This document shows, piece by piece, positions 9,190-17,789 of a stretch of DNA of 64,000 nucleotides (position 1 is its first letter; each line of letters opens with the position of its first letter). The notes beneath the pieces were generated by a model. It did no database searches. It saw only the letters and a program-made list of their open reading frames with translations, and was not told the origin of the DNA. A program made the position numbers and the translations under genes. The stretch is from G965233625 sp965233625 (GTDB lineage: Bacteria; Planctomycetota; Planctomycetia; Pirellulales; Pirellulaceae), in assembly GCA_965233625.1 (NCBI GenBank), contig OZ247499.1, forward strand, positions 5,208,001-5,272,000, written 5' to 3'.

Positions 9190-9576
9190 CTACTCTTCTT
9201 CGTCGTAGCCGGCGTCGTCGTCTTCCCAGTCATCTTCTTCTTCATCGTCTTCCCAGTCGTCGTCGACTTCTTCCCACTCGTCGTAGTCGTCATCGAGATC
9301 GTCGTCAAGATCATCATCCAGGTCATCGTCGAGATCGTCGTCCAGATCGTCGAAATCATCTCCGTCCAGATCGTCCTCGTCGATGTCTACATCCTCTGTA
9401 TCGTCTTCCAGGTCGTCATAGCCCAGGTCGTCTTCCTCGTCATCATCAACGCTAGCAGTCAGCACACGGTCTTCTTCCAGGGCGAAGCGGGTGGGAGTGA
9501 CGAAGAGGTCCGCCGCCGCCATCGCAGACCAGGGCGCCAAAGTGTGTGAGGGATCGAGAATCATGGAGCCGCTCAT
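9190..9576 (-). CDS. Asp-rich acidic low-complexity protein
   Basis: 128 residues from ATG at 9576, with AAGGAA as ribosome binding site. The first ~42 residues are ordinary (S-G-S-M-I-L-D-P-S-H-T-L). The rest is almost entirely Asp and Glu, with tandem D-D-D-L units around residues 75-97 and W-E/W-E-D-D units near the end. There are almost no basic residues after position ~40. The DNA shows a 12-bp periodicity at about 9285-9365, so the array probably grew by slippage. The tail should be disordered and could bind divalent cations or basic partners; that is inference. The genuine start, binding site and distinct N-terminus argue for a real gene. Confidence 0.7.
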   Translation of the reverse strand: MSGSMILDPSHTLAPWSAMAAADLFVTPTRFALEEDRVLTASVDDDEEDDLGYDDLEDDTEDVDIDEDDLDGDDFDDLDDDLDDDLDDDLDDDLDDDYDEWEEVDDDWEDDEEEDDWEDDDAGYDEEE

Positions 9577-9819
9577 AGTCGGATTCCTTCAAATTACTGG
9601 TGACGCCACCAGGCGTTCCGCCTTTTTTATACGAACGGCGGAGTTAAACATTCATTCCTGTAAATCATCATTGCTTTCACAGGTTTGTAATCGCTTGTCG
9701 CCATAGCTTCAAGTGCCGCAACAATCGCATTCTTGCCTGGTCAGACACTATCGTCACGCATGCGCTGCGCACCGTAGTCTAGAAATCAGTTTTTCAAGCT
9801 AAACGTCGCAGTATTTGCG

Positions 9820-10689
9820 TTATTCTTCTTCGCTACCTGTGTCAGCAAAGTCTTCTTCGTATTCACTGGAATCTAGCTCATCCATTTCAACCTGGTCGTC
9901 GGTGATTTCCAGATCGTCCGCATCTTCATCGTCGCTGGTTGGCTCTGCTTCGTTTTCAAGCGGTTGCACCACGGTTTCAACAGCTTGTGCAGGTGCAGCA
10001 TGGTCGCCGGCTTTACCGCGTAGCGTGTCCGCCCGGGGCAGATCGTTAAGGTTGCGTAGGCCGAAGGTCCGCAGGAACCGCTTGGTGGTGGCGTATAAAT
10101 AGGGACGCCCCAGTTCTTCACTGCGGCCGCCGATCCGTACGAAATCACGCTCCATCAACTGCCGCAGGATCTCGCCGCAGGCAACGCCGCGGATGGCTTC
10201 GATATCGGCTCTTAACACAGGCTGGCGATAGGCGATAACCGTCAGCGTCTCCATCGCCGGGGCCGACAGCTTCACCTCAGGCGGGCAATGCTCCAGGCGC
10301 CGTAGCCAGGGGGCGAACTTCGGGCGGGTTAGCATGATATACCCGCCGCCCGTTTCTTCAACCCGGAACGCGCGGCCCGTTGCATCCAGATGCTTGTTCA
10401 GCCGTTTCACTGTGGTGCGGGCATGGGTGCCATCTTCCAGAGAAGCCAGTTCCGCCAGCTTCCGGCTGTTGACGGGCTCTCTGGAAAGCAGCAGCACCGC
10501 CTCGACCCGGTTCACCGCTTCTTCACGGGCGCCGCGTGGCGTTTCGACGGCGGGCGTCTGTTCTTCCCTTGGTGGACGCAGCACCCTGCGGCGCGCGAAT
10601 GCCGTGCCGCCGTGCAACATGCGGGCCGTAGAAGCAGGCCGTTGCAACGAGGTGGAGGTGCGAACAATGCGTAAGCGGTGGACAGGCAC
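9820..10689 (-). CDS. scpB: Segregation and condensation protein B (ScpB), with acidic tail
   Basis: 289 residues from GTG at 10689; an internal ATG at 10620 is an alternative start. The two winged-helix domains of ScpB occupy about residues 55-215. Recognisable segments are V-E-A-V-L-L-L-S-R-E-P-V, the helix L-T-V-I-A-Y-R-Q-P-V-L-R-A-D-I-E-A-I-R-G-V and G-R-P-Y-L-Y-A-T-T-K-R-F-L. ScpB bridges SMC heads together with ScpA in chromosome condensation. Compared with typical ScpB (~180-200 residues) this protein carries a basic N-terminal extension and a ~70-residue acidic C-terminal tail ending S-E-E-E. No scpA or smc gene is nearby. Confidence 0.92.
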   Translation of the reverse strand: MPVHRLRIVRTSTSLQRPASTARMLHGGTAFARRRVLRPPREEQTPAVETPRGAREEAVNRVEAVLLLSREPVNSRKLAELASLEDGTHARTTVKRLNKHLDATGRAFRVEETGGGYIMLTRPKFAPWLRRLEHCPPEVKLSAPAMETLTVIAYRQPVLRADIEAIRGVACGEILRQLMERDFVRIGGRSEELGRPYLYATTKRFLRTFGLRNLNDLPRADTLRGKAGDHAAPAQAVETVVQPLENEAEPTSDDEDADDLEITDDQVEMDELDSSEYEEDFADTGSEEE

Positions 10690-10786
10690 GGCAACCAGAG
10701 ACTGGTGTTCAAAAATCAGCGGCTACCTTGCAGGTGTAGCGGTTGACGGGCGGACCGGCAAGACGCATCGGCAAGATTCACACCAC

Positions 10787-11890
10787 TTACAGCGGCTCGC
10801 CGGTTTCGCGGGCGATTTTTTCCAGGTCTTCCAGCACCGCAGCAATCACGGGCACACCTTGCCGGCGGCGGCTGGCTTCGGCTTCGCGTTCCGGATCGCC
10901 GGGGATCAGGACACGCGAGTTGCCCGGCGCGGGAGGCGTTTCGCGGAAGGTGCGGACCCAGTGGTCCACCTGCTGTTTGAAGGCGGCGGGATCGGTAAAC
11001 GCGTCGATCCGCATCGCACCGAAGAAGTGCCCCAGACCGTCGCCCACGCTGCCGTGATGCGGCTCTGGCAGCGAAAGCAGCGGCGGCACAAACGGCCCCC
11101 AGTTCGCGCCGCTCAGCGGGCCGCAAAGTAGATCCACCAGCGCCGCCAGGCAGTAGCCCTTGTGGGCGCCGTGATCTTTGTCGCTTCCCAGCGGCAGCAT
11201 CGCGTAGTCCGGGCCGGCGGCGTTGGGGTCCGTGGTTTCATGCCCGGTGGAGTCCAGCAGCCAGCCGGTGGGGATCGGTTCGCCACGGCGCCGGGCAATC
11301 TCAATCTTGCCATAAGCCGCCACGCTAGAGGCCATATCAATCACCACGGGCGGCTCTTGCTCGCCGGGGAATGAAATCGCCAGCGGATTGGTCCCCAGCA
11401 TTCTGCGTCGTCCGCCCGCCGGTGCGACCTGATTGGTGGCGTTGGTCATCGCCCAGCCAATCATCTCACGCTTCAGTGCTTCCAGGGTGTAATAACTGGC
11501 AATGCCAAAGTGATGCGAGTTGCGAACCGCCACCCAGCCCGTACCGGCCGCGTCCGCCTTGTCCATACAGACACGGTTGGCATGTGGACCAATCACCAGG
11601 CCCAGGCCGTTGTCGCCGTCGATCGTCGCGGTTGAAAGACTTTCGCGCACCGTGCGGATCTGCGGCCGCGGGTTCAGGCGGCCATCGCGGAATTGTGTGA
11701 CATAAGCGTGCAGCCGCGCCACGCCATGCGAGTCGATGCCGCGCAGATCGGCCAGCGAAAGCACCCCGGCAGCGGTGTCCGCTTCCTCTTCAGGCACACC
11801 GAAGTGAAGGAACACCCGCATCGAAAAATCGCGCAGCCGCTGCGGATGAAAAAGTTCAAACTGCGGCTGATCCGTCTGGCTCTGATTCAT
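10787..11890 (-). CDS. Ldh-family (malate/L-lactate/ureidoglycolate-type) NAD(P)-dependent oxidoreductase
   Basis: 367 residues from ATG at 11890. It matches the Ldh_2 family (MDH/LDH type 2, AllD, DpkA, ComC): L-A-D-L-R-G-I-D-S-H-G-V-A-R-L near residue 46, V-R-N-S-H-H-F-G-I-A near 120, the Met/Asn-rich segment M-T-N-A-T-N-Q-V-A-P, L-G-T-N-P-L-A, and K-G-Y-C-L-A-A-L-V-D near 245. These enzymes interconvert 2-hydroxy and 2-oxo acids, or reduce cyclic imines. The exact substrate cannot be told. The start lies 11 bases after the stop of the TonB-like gene, so the two are probably co-transcribed. Confidence 0.9.
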   Translation of the reverse strand: MNQSQTDQPQFELFHPQRLRDFSMRVFLHFGVPEEEADTAAGVLSLADLRGIDSHGVARLHAYVTQFRDGRLNPRPQIRTVRESLSTATIDGDNGLGLVIGPHANRVCMDKADAAGTGWVAVRNSHHFGIASYYTLEALKREMIGWAMTNATNQVAPAGGRRRMLGTNPLAISFPGEQEPPVVIDMASSVAAYGKIEIARRRGEPIPTGWLLDSTGHETTDPNAAGPDYAMLPLGSDKDHGAHKGYCLAALVDLLCGPLSGANWGPFVPPLLSLPEPHHGSVGDGLGHFFGAMRIDAFTDPAAFKQQVDHWVRTFRETPPAPGNSRVLIPGDPEREAEASRRRQGVPVIAAVLEDLEKIARETGEPL

Positions 11891-11901
11891 ATAGGGCGCC
11901 G

Positions 11902-12843
11902 CTAAAACGCACGCATGCCGGCGACAAACCGTACGGGCTCTTGCAGCACATAGGGCACAGCCCGGCCGTTACGCAGCGCCGGTTCGTACCGCCAACTGTT
12001 CGCAGCGCTGATGGCGGCGGCATCGTACAACGCGGACCCGCTGCTTGCGGCGACCTGCACACGCGTGACGCGGCCCGTGGCGGAAATGTACAGATTCAGC
12101 AGCACCTCGCCGCTACGGGCACGGAACATTTCCCGCAACGGGAACATGGGCGCCCGGCCAGAAATCCGCCGGGGGCGAACATCCACCCGATTGTTGCCCG
12201 CAGGTTCGGCAGCCTTCGCAGCAGACACTGGCTCTGGCTGGTCGTTCTTCATCTGGGAAGGACGAAGATGACGCTTCATCACGCCGCGGATGATAACAGG
12301 CGTGCGTTGCTTTTCTGGTTCGGGCGGCGGGCTGATCTCGATCACTTCGGACTTTGGCGGCTGAAGCAGCGCTATTTCATCTACGCCAATCTTCAACGTG
12401 GGCCGGCTGGCGGCGCGAGGCAACGTCCTGCCGCCACTTGCGGTGATGACGCCCGGTTGTGGCTGCGGGCTGCCCAGGCTGGCTGCAAGCGGCTGCAAAC
12501 TGGCGGCCGATGCACCAGGCTCCGGCGCTTCAGCGGTGAAATGCGGCCGGTGTACGACCAGCATCTGCTGCGTGTAACGGTGGGTGGCAGGAGCCTGTCC
12601 AAAATCTTTCGCGGCTGAACCGGACAGTTCGACCGGGATGGCCGGCGCCGGGGCGGGCGAGGCCAACGCAGTTTCAAAGGTCGTCAGCGCGGTTGACCCG
12701 GCCGGATCGGTAATGGGCGACAGGAAGGTGGCCGTTTCGCCGGCTGGCTGGCCAAAGCTGCCAAACGAGAGCGCAACCGTAATCGACACATGCACAATGC
12801 TGCTAAAAGAAATGGCCGCGATGCGGTGGTTTAGATTGAGCAT
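11902..12843 (-). CDS. TonB-like energy transducer / TonB C-terminal domain protein
   Basis: About 313 residues from ATG at 12843; GAGGAG eight bases upstream fixes this start over the GTG at 12849. One N-terminal membrane segment (about 10-30) is followed by a long Pro/Ala-rich periplasmic linker. The C-terminal ~90 residues form a TonB_C domain: G-E-V-L-L-N-L-Y-I-S-A-T-G-R-V, A-A-S-S-G-S-A-L-Y-D-A-A and S-W-R-Y-E-P-A. This is the domain that transmits force to outer-membrane transporters or acts as a scaffold. No ExbB/ExbD or receptor gene is adjacent. Confidence 0.85.
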   Translation of the reverse strand: MLNLNHRIAAISFSSIVHVSITVALSFGSFGQPAGETATFLSPITDPAGSTALTTFETALASPAPAPAIPVELSGSAAKDFGQAPATHRYTQQMLVVHRPHFTAEAPEPGASAASLQPLAASLGSPQPQPGVITASGGRTLPRAASRPTLKIGVDEIALLQPPKSEVIEISPPPEPEKQRTPVIIRGVMKRHLRPSQMKNDQPEPVSAAKAAEPAGNNRVDVRPRRISGRAPMFPLREMFRARSGEVLLNLYISATGRVTRVQVAASSGSALYDAAAISAANSWRYEPALRNGRAVPYVLQEPVRFVAGMRAF

Positions 12844-13125
12844 GGTCACAACTCCTCACTTGGGCAACGCCCGCCCGCCGCACTTTGTGGTGCGTATCCA
12901 GCGTACATCGCCCTATATACCTAGAATATATCATCACCGCCCGGATGGGTAGCTTCAAGCCTCTGGCGACCGCTGACGAAAAAACACATCCGCGATATGA
13001 TGCAGGCCGCTGAAATGTAGATCCGGAATCACGTCCTGCGGCGTTTCCCGCGCTGTTGTGGCTGCCTTTGCCGCAACATCTGCAACGGTTACGCGGATTG
13101 CTACCGCGATGGCGGTGATGCGATC

Positions 13126-14277
13126 CTAAGAAGGATTGCCGGGCCGCTGCCTGTACCGGCGGCTGACACGGTTGAGCAGTTCACGGTCTTCAGGAGAAAG
13201 GCTGGACATGCCGTGTTCGTGCACGCGGGCGAGGATTTCGTCCACGCGTTCTTCTTCTTCAGCTTCGGTTTCGCGATCGTGCTCGCGGCGTTCTTCCCGT
13301 CGCTGTTCAAGCCAGCCGTAGGGCGAAGTGGCTTCCTCATCGCTGCTGAAGCCAGATGAATACTCATCATCGTAAGCGGTCGAAGGGAATTGCGGCGTGT
13401 AGTCGTCCGGCGATTCGTATTGCCAGGGGGCAACCAGATGGCCGTCGCGCCGCCGCGGAACGGGCTCTTCCTCTTCTGCAGCGACGACTGCCTCCGGCTC
13501 CTGCCGGGCGCTGAACAGCAGGAAGACCGCGATCAGCAGCAACGCGAACCACAGCGGGGCGGCAGCGCCTTGCGCCGGTACTTCGCGCGTCAGCCAGGCC
13601 ACCAGTCCCAGGCCAATGGCGGAAAACTGGGCCGCCCGCGCCACCAGGGCGCCGGCTGTACGCCGTCCGCCACGCTCCCACAAACGCGATAAAGCCGCTC
13701 GTGCAGCCCGTCCGCCATCGAACGGGAAGGCGGGAATCAGGTTCACCAGCACCAGCACCCAGTTCACCCAGAAAAAGAGCTTGAGTGCGGTATCCCAGGG
13801 CGAGTGCGTCACACTGGCCATCGGCGCCAGCGGATTAAGCAGGCCGAAGAAATCATCGGCCGATGAGAATCCGAACATCAACCCCGGCAGACAAAGCAGG
13901 CAGATCACCAGATTGGCGCCCGGCCCGGCCAGATGCACCGCCACAGCACGCAACGGATCAGCCGGTTCCACCGCGGGTTTGAAGCCGCCCAGCGGCGTAA
14001 GCACGCTTTCCTTCATCTGGCCGCCCAGCAGCAACGCGGCGTAGTAGTGGCCGACCTCGTGAAAGATGACGCCGACAAGCAATGCGGCCAGGCTGAATAC
14101 AGCCATCCAGGTCAGACTAACGGCCGACCCTTCGGCTTGCGGGTTCTGACCTTCACGGTAGGCAAAGAACAGCGTGACCAGAGCGAACAGCACAAAGAAC
14201 ATGTGCAGCCTGATCCGTACACCGGCCCACACTCCGAGATCGAGACTCCAGTTGCTTTGTCCGCTTAATCCGCTCAT
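13126..14277 (-). CDS. M50-family site-2 metalloprotease with DUF6576-like C-terminus
   Basis: About 383 residues if read from ATG at 14277; in-frame starts reach up to 14367, and the chosen Met begins just before the family-typical W-S-L-D-L-G segment. The intramembrane zinc motif is F-H-E-V-G-H, about 75 residues in, and the second ligand is in N-L-I-P-A-F-P-F-D-G-G-R-A. There are about six hydrophobic segments. The last ~35 residues (V-D-E-I-L-A-R-V-H-E-H-G, then L-L-N-R-V-S-R-R-Y-R) match the short helical DUF6576-type tail often found on rhomboid and M50 membrane proteases. An acidic and charged linker joins the two. It likely cleaves membrane-anchored regulators; the target is unknown. 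Confidence 0.88.
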   Translation of the reverse strand: MSGLSGQSNWSLDLGVWAGVRIRLHMFFVLFALVTLFFAYREGQNPQAEGSAVSLTWMAVFSLAALLVGVIFHEVGHYYAALLLGGQMKESVLTPLGGFKPAVEPADPLRAVAVHLAGPGANLVICLLCLPGLMFGFSSADDFFGLLNPLAPMASVTHSPWDTALKLFFWVNWVLVLVNLIPAFPFDGGRAARAALSRLWERGGRRTAGALVARAAQFSAIGLGLVAWLTREVPAQGAAAPLWFALLLIAVFLLFSARQEPEAVVAAEEEEPVPRRRDGHLVAPWQYESPDDYTPQFPSTAYDDEYSSGFSSDEEATSPYGWLEQRREERREHDRETEAEEEERVDEILARVHEHGMSSLSPEDRELLNRVSRRYRQRPGNPS

Positions 14278-14508
14278 CCGCTTGCAGACCTGCCTGCCGA
14301 TTTTTCTAGCTTCCAGTGCATCATCGCCACCGTCCGGCATTTTAGCACTGCCCAACGGCACCGGCAATCTAGATCTGTAAGTTTGCGCGGGATTATATAG
14401 GTGTGTGTAAAATCACGTTGTGGCATGGCGTGGCGTTGTCGCATTGCTATAGTCGATGCGTTGGCGGAAGCTTTTTAAATTTACACCTGCTTACCTGAGA
14501 TTTTTCTT

Positions 14509-14988
14509 ATGACAGACTGGCTGGAACCGGGCGATAAGGCGCCGGCGTTTACGTTGAAGGCGACCGATGGATCGAAGGTGAAGCTGACAGAGCTGAAGGG
14601 CTCGCCCGTGGTGGTCTACTTCTATCCCAAGGACGATACACCCGGCTGCACCAAAGAGGCCTGCGCCTTCCGCGACCGCAGCAGTGAGCTGGAAGAGCTG
14701 GGCGCCAAGGTGTTTGGCGTCAGTCCCGATGATGTGGAAAGCCATCAGAAATTCACCGACAAGTTCGATCTGAACTTCCCGCTACTGGCCGACGTAGGGC
14801 ACAAAGTGGCGGAGAAATACGGCGCCTGGCGCGAAAAGAACATGTACGGCAAGAAGAGCATGGGCATTCAGCGCAGCACCTTCCTGATCGATAGCCAGGG
14901 CAAAATCGCCAAGGTCTGGAAACGCGTGAAGGTGGACGGGCATGACGAGCAGGTCATCACCGCGTTGAAAGAACTGCCGGACGCCTAA
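14509..14988 (+). CDS. bcp: Thioredoxin-dependent thiol peroxidase, Bcp/PrxQ type
   Basis: 159 residues from ATG at 14509. The peroxiredoxin motif F-Y-P-K-D-D-T-P-G-C-T-K-E-A-C places the peroxidatic Cys at 47 and the resolving Cys at 52; the five-residue offset is diagnostic of the PrxQ/Bcp subgroup. The typical R-S-T-F-L-I-D segment is present near residue 123. It reduces H2O2 and organic hydroperoxides using thioredoxin, in the cytosol. Length is normal for the family. It stands alone between a minus-strand protease gene and ftsH. The region after its stop is rich in inverted repeats. Confidence 0.95.
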   Translation: MTDWLEPGDKAPAFTLKATDGSKVKLTELKGSPVVVYFYPKDDTPGCTKEACAFRDRSSELEELGAKVFGVSPDDVESHQKFTDKFDLNFPLLADVGHKVAEKYGAWREKNMYGKKSMGIQRSTFLIDSQGKIAKVWKRVKVDGHDEQVITALKELPDA

Positions 14989-15356
14989 CCGGATGCCAAG
15001 CCGGCGCCTCCTGGATGCCGCCAGCTTGCCCCTGACGGCAACGCGGTAAGTTGCTGCCTGCCGCCAGTTTGCGGCGGCCAGGGGCAAACCCGCGTGGCGC
15101 CGCGGCGGGGTGTAGCCGGTGGGCGGCCCTGCTAGGAATTTGCGCCCTGTGCGATAAACTATGATTGAAGCTGGAGAATATTGTTTCTAATCGATAAGGC
15201 CGTAAACTGCGGCGCCTTGAGAAACGATAGGGCTCAACAGGCTACCGTAGATCAACGTCCATTCGTCTTCATGCTGGCAACGTGGCCAGCCTTGAAGCCC
15301 CGTCTGGCGAAAGTATAGCCGCGGCGAGAAGACCCGGCAGCACGTAAGGGATGTCG
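14989..15356. other. Intergenic region with nested inverted repeats
   Basis: No convincing gene. The left half holds a 9-bp inverted repeat (TTGCCCCTG at 15026-15034, CAGGGGCAA at 15079-15087) enclosing a smaller G/C hairpin (GCCGC 15060-15064, GCGGC 15071-15075). There is no downstream U-run, so it is not a classical intrinsic terminator. The right half presumably carries the ftsH promoter, but I cannot identify convincing -35/-10 boxes. AAGGG at 15346-15350 is the ftsH ribosome binding site. Confidence 0.5.
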
Positions 15357-17423
15357 ATGGAGAAGAACCCGAACGATCCGCAATCCAACGATTCCCGCCC
15401 GGCGCTGCGCGGTCCGAACTTCTGGCTGCTTGCTTTGGCCGTTGGCGCGGTGGTCGCGTTTCTGATCGCCTCGCAGGCATTCAGCAACAAGTCCACCATC
15501 TCGTACAGCTTCTTCATCTCGCAGCTCGACCGTCCCAAAATGGTGGACGGCGAGATTGTCCGGGATGAAGACGGGGAAATTGTCTACGACACAAACATCT
15601 CCGAATTCGTCATCGGAGATGAATCTGGCCAGGGCACCTTCAAATCGCCGCCACTGGACCCTGAAGATCAGAAAGCGGATAAGCCGACCGGCAAGAAGCT
15701 GCAAAAAAACTTCATCGTCACGCTGCCCCGTAGCGGCGAGGCGCGCGACCGGCTGAACCAGCTGCTGCTGGCGCGGGGCGTTGACTATAAGAATGAGTCT
15801 TCGGCCAATATCACGTGGATTCTGTTCTATGCCGCCTTCCTGCTGCCTGCGGGTCTGTTGCTGCTGTTCATGTGGATTTCGTACCGTCGCAGCCGCAACG
15901 ATATGATGGGCGGCGGCTTCCTGTCCGGTTTCAGCAAAAGTCCCGCCAAACGCTACGAGTCTTCGCGTCAGCCGATTACCTTCGCCGACGTCGCTGGTCT
16001 GAAGGGCGTAAAAGCCGACCTGCAGGAAATTGTTGAGTTCCTGAAAAGCCCGGAGAAATTCCGCCGGCTGGGTGGCCGCATCCCCAAGGGTGTGCTGCTG
16101 AATGGTCCGCCCGGCACCGGCAAAACGCTGCTGGCGCGTGCGGTCGCTGGTGAAGCGGGCGTGCCGTATTTTTCGGTCAGTGGTTCCGAGTTCATTCAGA
16201 TGTTTGTCGGCGTTGGCGCCAGCCGCGTGCGCGACCTGTTCAAAACCGCCAAAGAGTCGCCCGCCGCGATCATCTTTATTGACGAGATCGACGCCGTCGG
16301 GCGTCAGCGTGGCGCCGGGCTGGGCGGCGGACATGACGAACGCGAACAGACACTCAACCAGATCCTGAGTGAAATGGATGGCTTCAACCCCAGCGACGCC
16401 GTGATTGTGCTGGCAGCCACCAACCGCCCGGACGTGTTGGATCCGGCGCTCCTTCGCCCCGGCCGCTTTGATCGCCACGTAACGGTCGGCCGGCCCACGT
16501 TGAAGGGCCGCGAGGAAATCTTCAAAGTGCACGTCCGCGATGTGCCGCTGGCCGACGATGTAGATCTGGCGACACTCGCCGCGGGCACCACCGGCATGAC
16601 AGGCGCCGACATCCGCAACATCGTGAACGAAGCTGCGTTATGGGCGGCCCGTAAAGACAAAACCAAAGTGGAGATGGACGACTTCAATTACGCCCGCGAT
16701 AAGGTTTTGATGGGCGCCCTGCGGGAAGAAGTCCTCAGCGCCAAAGAGAAGGAAACCACCGCCTATCACGAAGCTGGCCACACGCTGCTGGCCTGGATTC
16801 TGCCCGGCGCCGATCCCGTTCACAAAGTAACCGTCATTCCCCGCGGTCGCGCGATGGGCGTGACGCAGACCATGCCGTCTGAAGAACGGCTGAGCATGTC
16901 GCACAATCAGCTACGCGATCTGCTCGTTATGCTGCTGGGCGGCCGCGCCGCGGAAAAGATCATCTACAACGAAATGAACGTCGGCGCCGAGAACGACCTG
17001 GAACGCGCCACCGGCCTGGCCCGCCGTATGGTGACGCACTGGGGCATGACCGAACGTCTTGGGCCGGTGAGTTACAAGATGAGCGACGAAGACCCGTTCC
17101 TGGGCCGTGAGATTCATCAAAGCCGCCAGTTCAGCGAACACACGATGGAGCTGATTGACGAAGAAGTCGCCCGCATCCTGCACGAGTCTTCCGACAAAGC
17201 CATCGACCTGCTCACCAAAAACCGCGACAAGCTGGAAGCGATCGCCGAAGCGCTGATCGAAAAAGAAGAACTGGACGAGAAAGAAATCACCGCACTCATC
17301 GGCGAATCCATTCACGCCAGCAAGGCCAAAGAAGCCGCCAGCAAAAACGGAGACACAAGCAGCCAGGAAGAAGCAAACTCCGGCGGTGAAGAAAACGCCG
17401 CCGCCGATAACAGCCAGCCGTAA
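15357..17423 (+). CDS. ftsH: ATP-dependent zinc metalloprotease FtsH
   Basis: About 688 residues. ATG at 15351 abuts AAGGG with no spacing, so the second in-frame ATG at 15357 is preferred. In the numbering from 15351: membrane segment at ~23-42, extracytoplasmic region, second membrane segment at ~153-177, then the AAA+ domain with Walker A G-P-P-G-T-G-K-T (252-259), Walker B I-F-I-D-E-I-D (near 308-314), the second region of homology around R-P-G-R-F-D, and the zinc site H-E-A-G-H (473-477). The C-terminus is charged. It degrades membrane and regulatory proteins as a hexamer. It is a normal, complete member of the family. Confidence 0.97.
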   Translation: MEKNPNDPQSNDSRPALRGPNFWLLALAVGAVVAFLIASQAFSNKSTISYSFFISQLDRPKMVDGEIVRDEDGEIVYDTNISEFVIGDESGQGTFKSPPLDPEDQKADKPTGKKLQKNFIVTLPRSGEARDRLNQLLLARGVDYKNESSANITWILFYAAFLLPAGLLLLFMWISYRRSRNDMMGGGFLSGFSKSPAKRYESSRQPITFADVAGLKGVKADLQEIVEFLKSPEKFRRLGGRIPKGVLLNGPPGTGKTLLARAVAGEAGVPYFSVSGSEFIQMFVGVGASRVRDLFKTAKESPAAIIFIDEIDAVGRQRGAGLGGGHDEREQTLNQILSEMDGFNPSDAVIVLAATNRPDVLDPALLRPGRFDRHVTVGRPTLKGREEIFKVHVRDVPLADDVDLATLAAGTTGMTGADIRNIVNEAALWAARKDKTKVEMDDFNYARDKVLMGALREEVLSAKEKETTAYHEAGHTLLAWILPGADPVHKVTVIPRGRAMGVTQTMPSEERLSMSHNQLRDLLVMLLGGRAAEKIIYNEMNVGAENDLERATGLARRMVTHWGMTERLGPVSYKMSDEDPFLGREIHQSRQFSEHTMELIDEEVARILHESSDKAIDLLTKNRDKLEAIAEALIEKEELDEKEITALIGESIHASKAKEAASKNGDTSSQEEANSGGEENAAADNSQP

Positions 17424-17789
17424 TTTGCCCCCTCGCCCCTTTGGGGAGAGGGCTGGGGTGAGGGGAGTCATCCTCGCATCTGCCTGGCTCAAATCAACCG
17501 TAGGGCAGGCGCCCGCCTGCCGATGTTACGCAGTCCACTTCAATCTCAAATCTGCCGTCGCTTTTAGTCAGAACAACGCGCCCTCACCCTAGCCCTCTCC
17601 CCGGAGGGGCGAGGGGACTGGAAAACACGCCTCCCCCTAATAGATCGCAACTGAACCCGGCGCCTGCCAGTTCTGTCATAGCTTACAATCCGCTGCACGA
17701 TGTTCCGTCGTTGCAGCGTTTTTCTTTTAACCACCACGTTTCCATTTATTACCGCGTTCGATCGCCGTCCCGCGCCGGAATCAGAAATC
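17424..17789. repeat. Inverted pair of G/C-rich repeats between ftsH and hisS
   Basis: There is no gene here. Two near-identical ~36-bp elements lie in opposite orientation: 17428-17465 and 17581-17616. Both contain the strings CCCTCGCCCC and GGGGAGAGGGCT on one strand; the arms differ at about three positions and are ~115 bp apart. Each can itself form a CCCC/GGGG hairpin. Between them sits a separate perfect 8-bp hairpin (GGCAGGCG 17504-17511, CGCCTGCC 17514-17521). The layout resembles REP/BIME-type intergenic repeats. No transposase or target-site duplication was recognised. Confidence 0.7.

Noticed and set aside
9285..9365. CRISPR-like spacing in the Asp-codon array
   Set aside because: The units are 12-bp imperfect coding repeats with no spacers, explained by the acidic protein.
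15252..16532. Long minus-strand open frame (426 codons) antisense to ftsH
   Set aside because: It lies wholly opposite a complete ftsH with intact motifs; its product is His/Arg/Gln-rich without any known domain, the usual signature of a GC-rich shadow frame.
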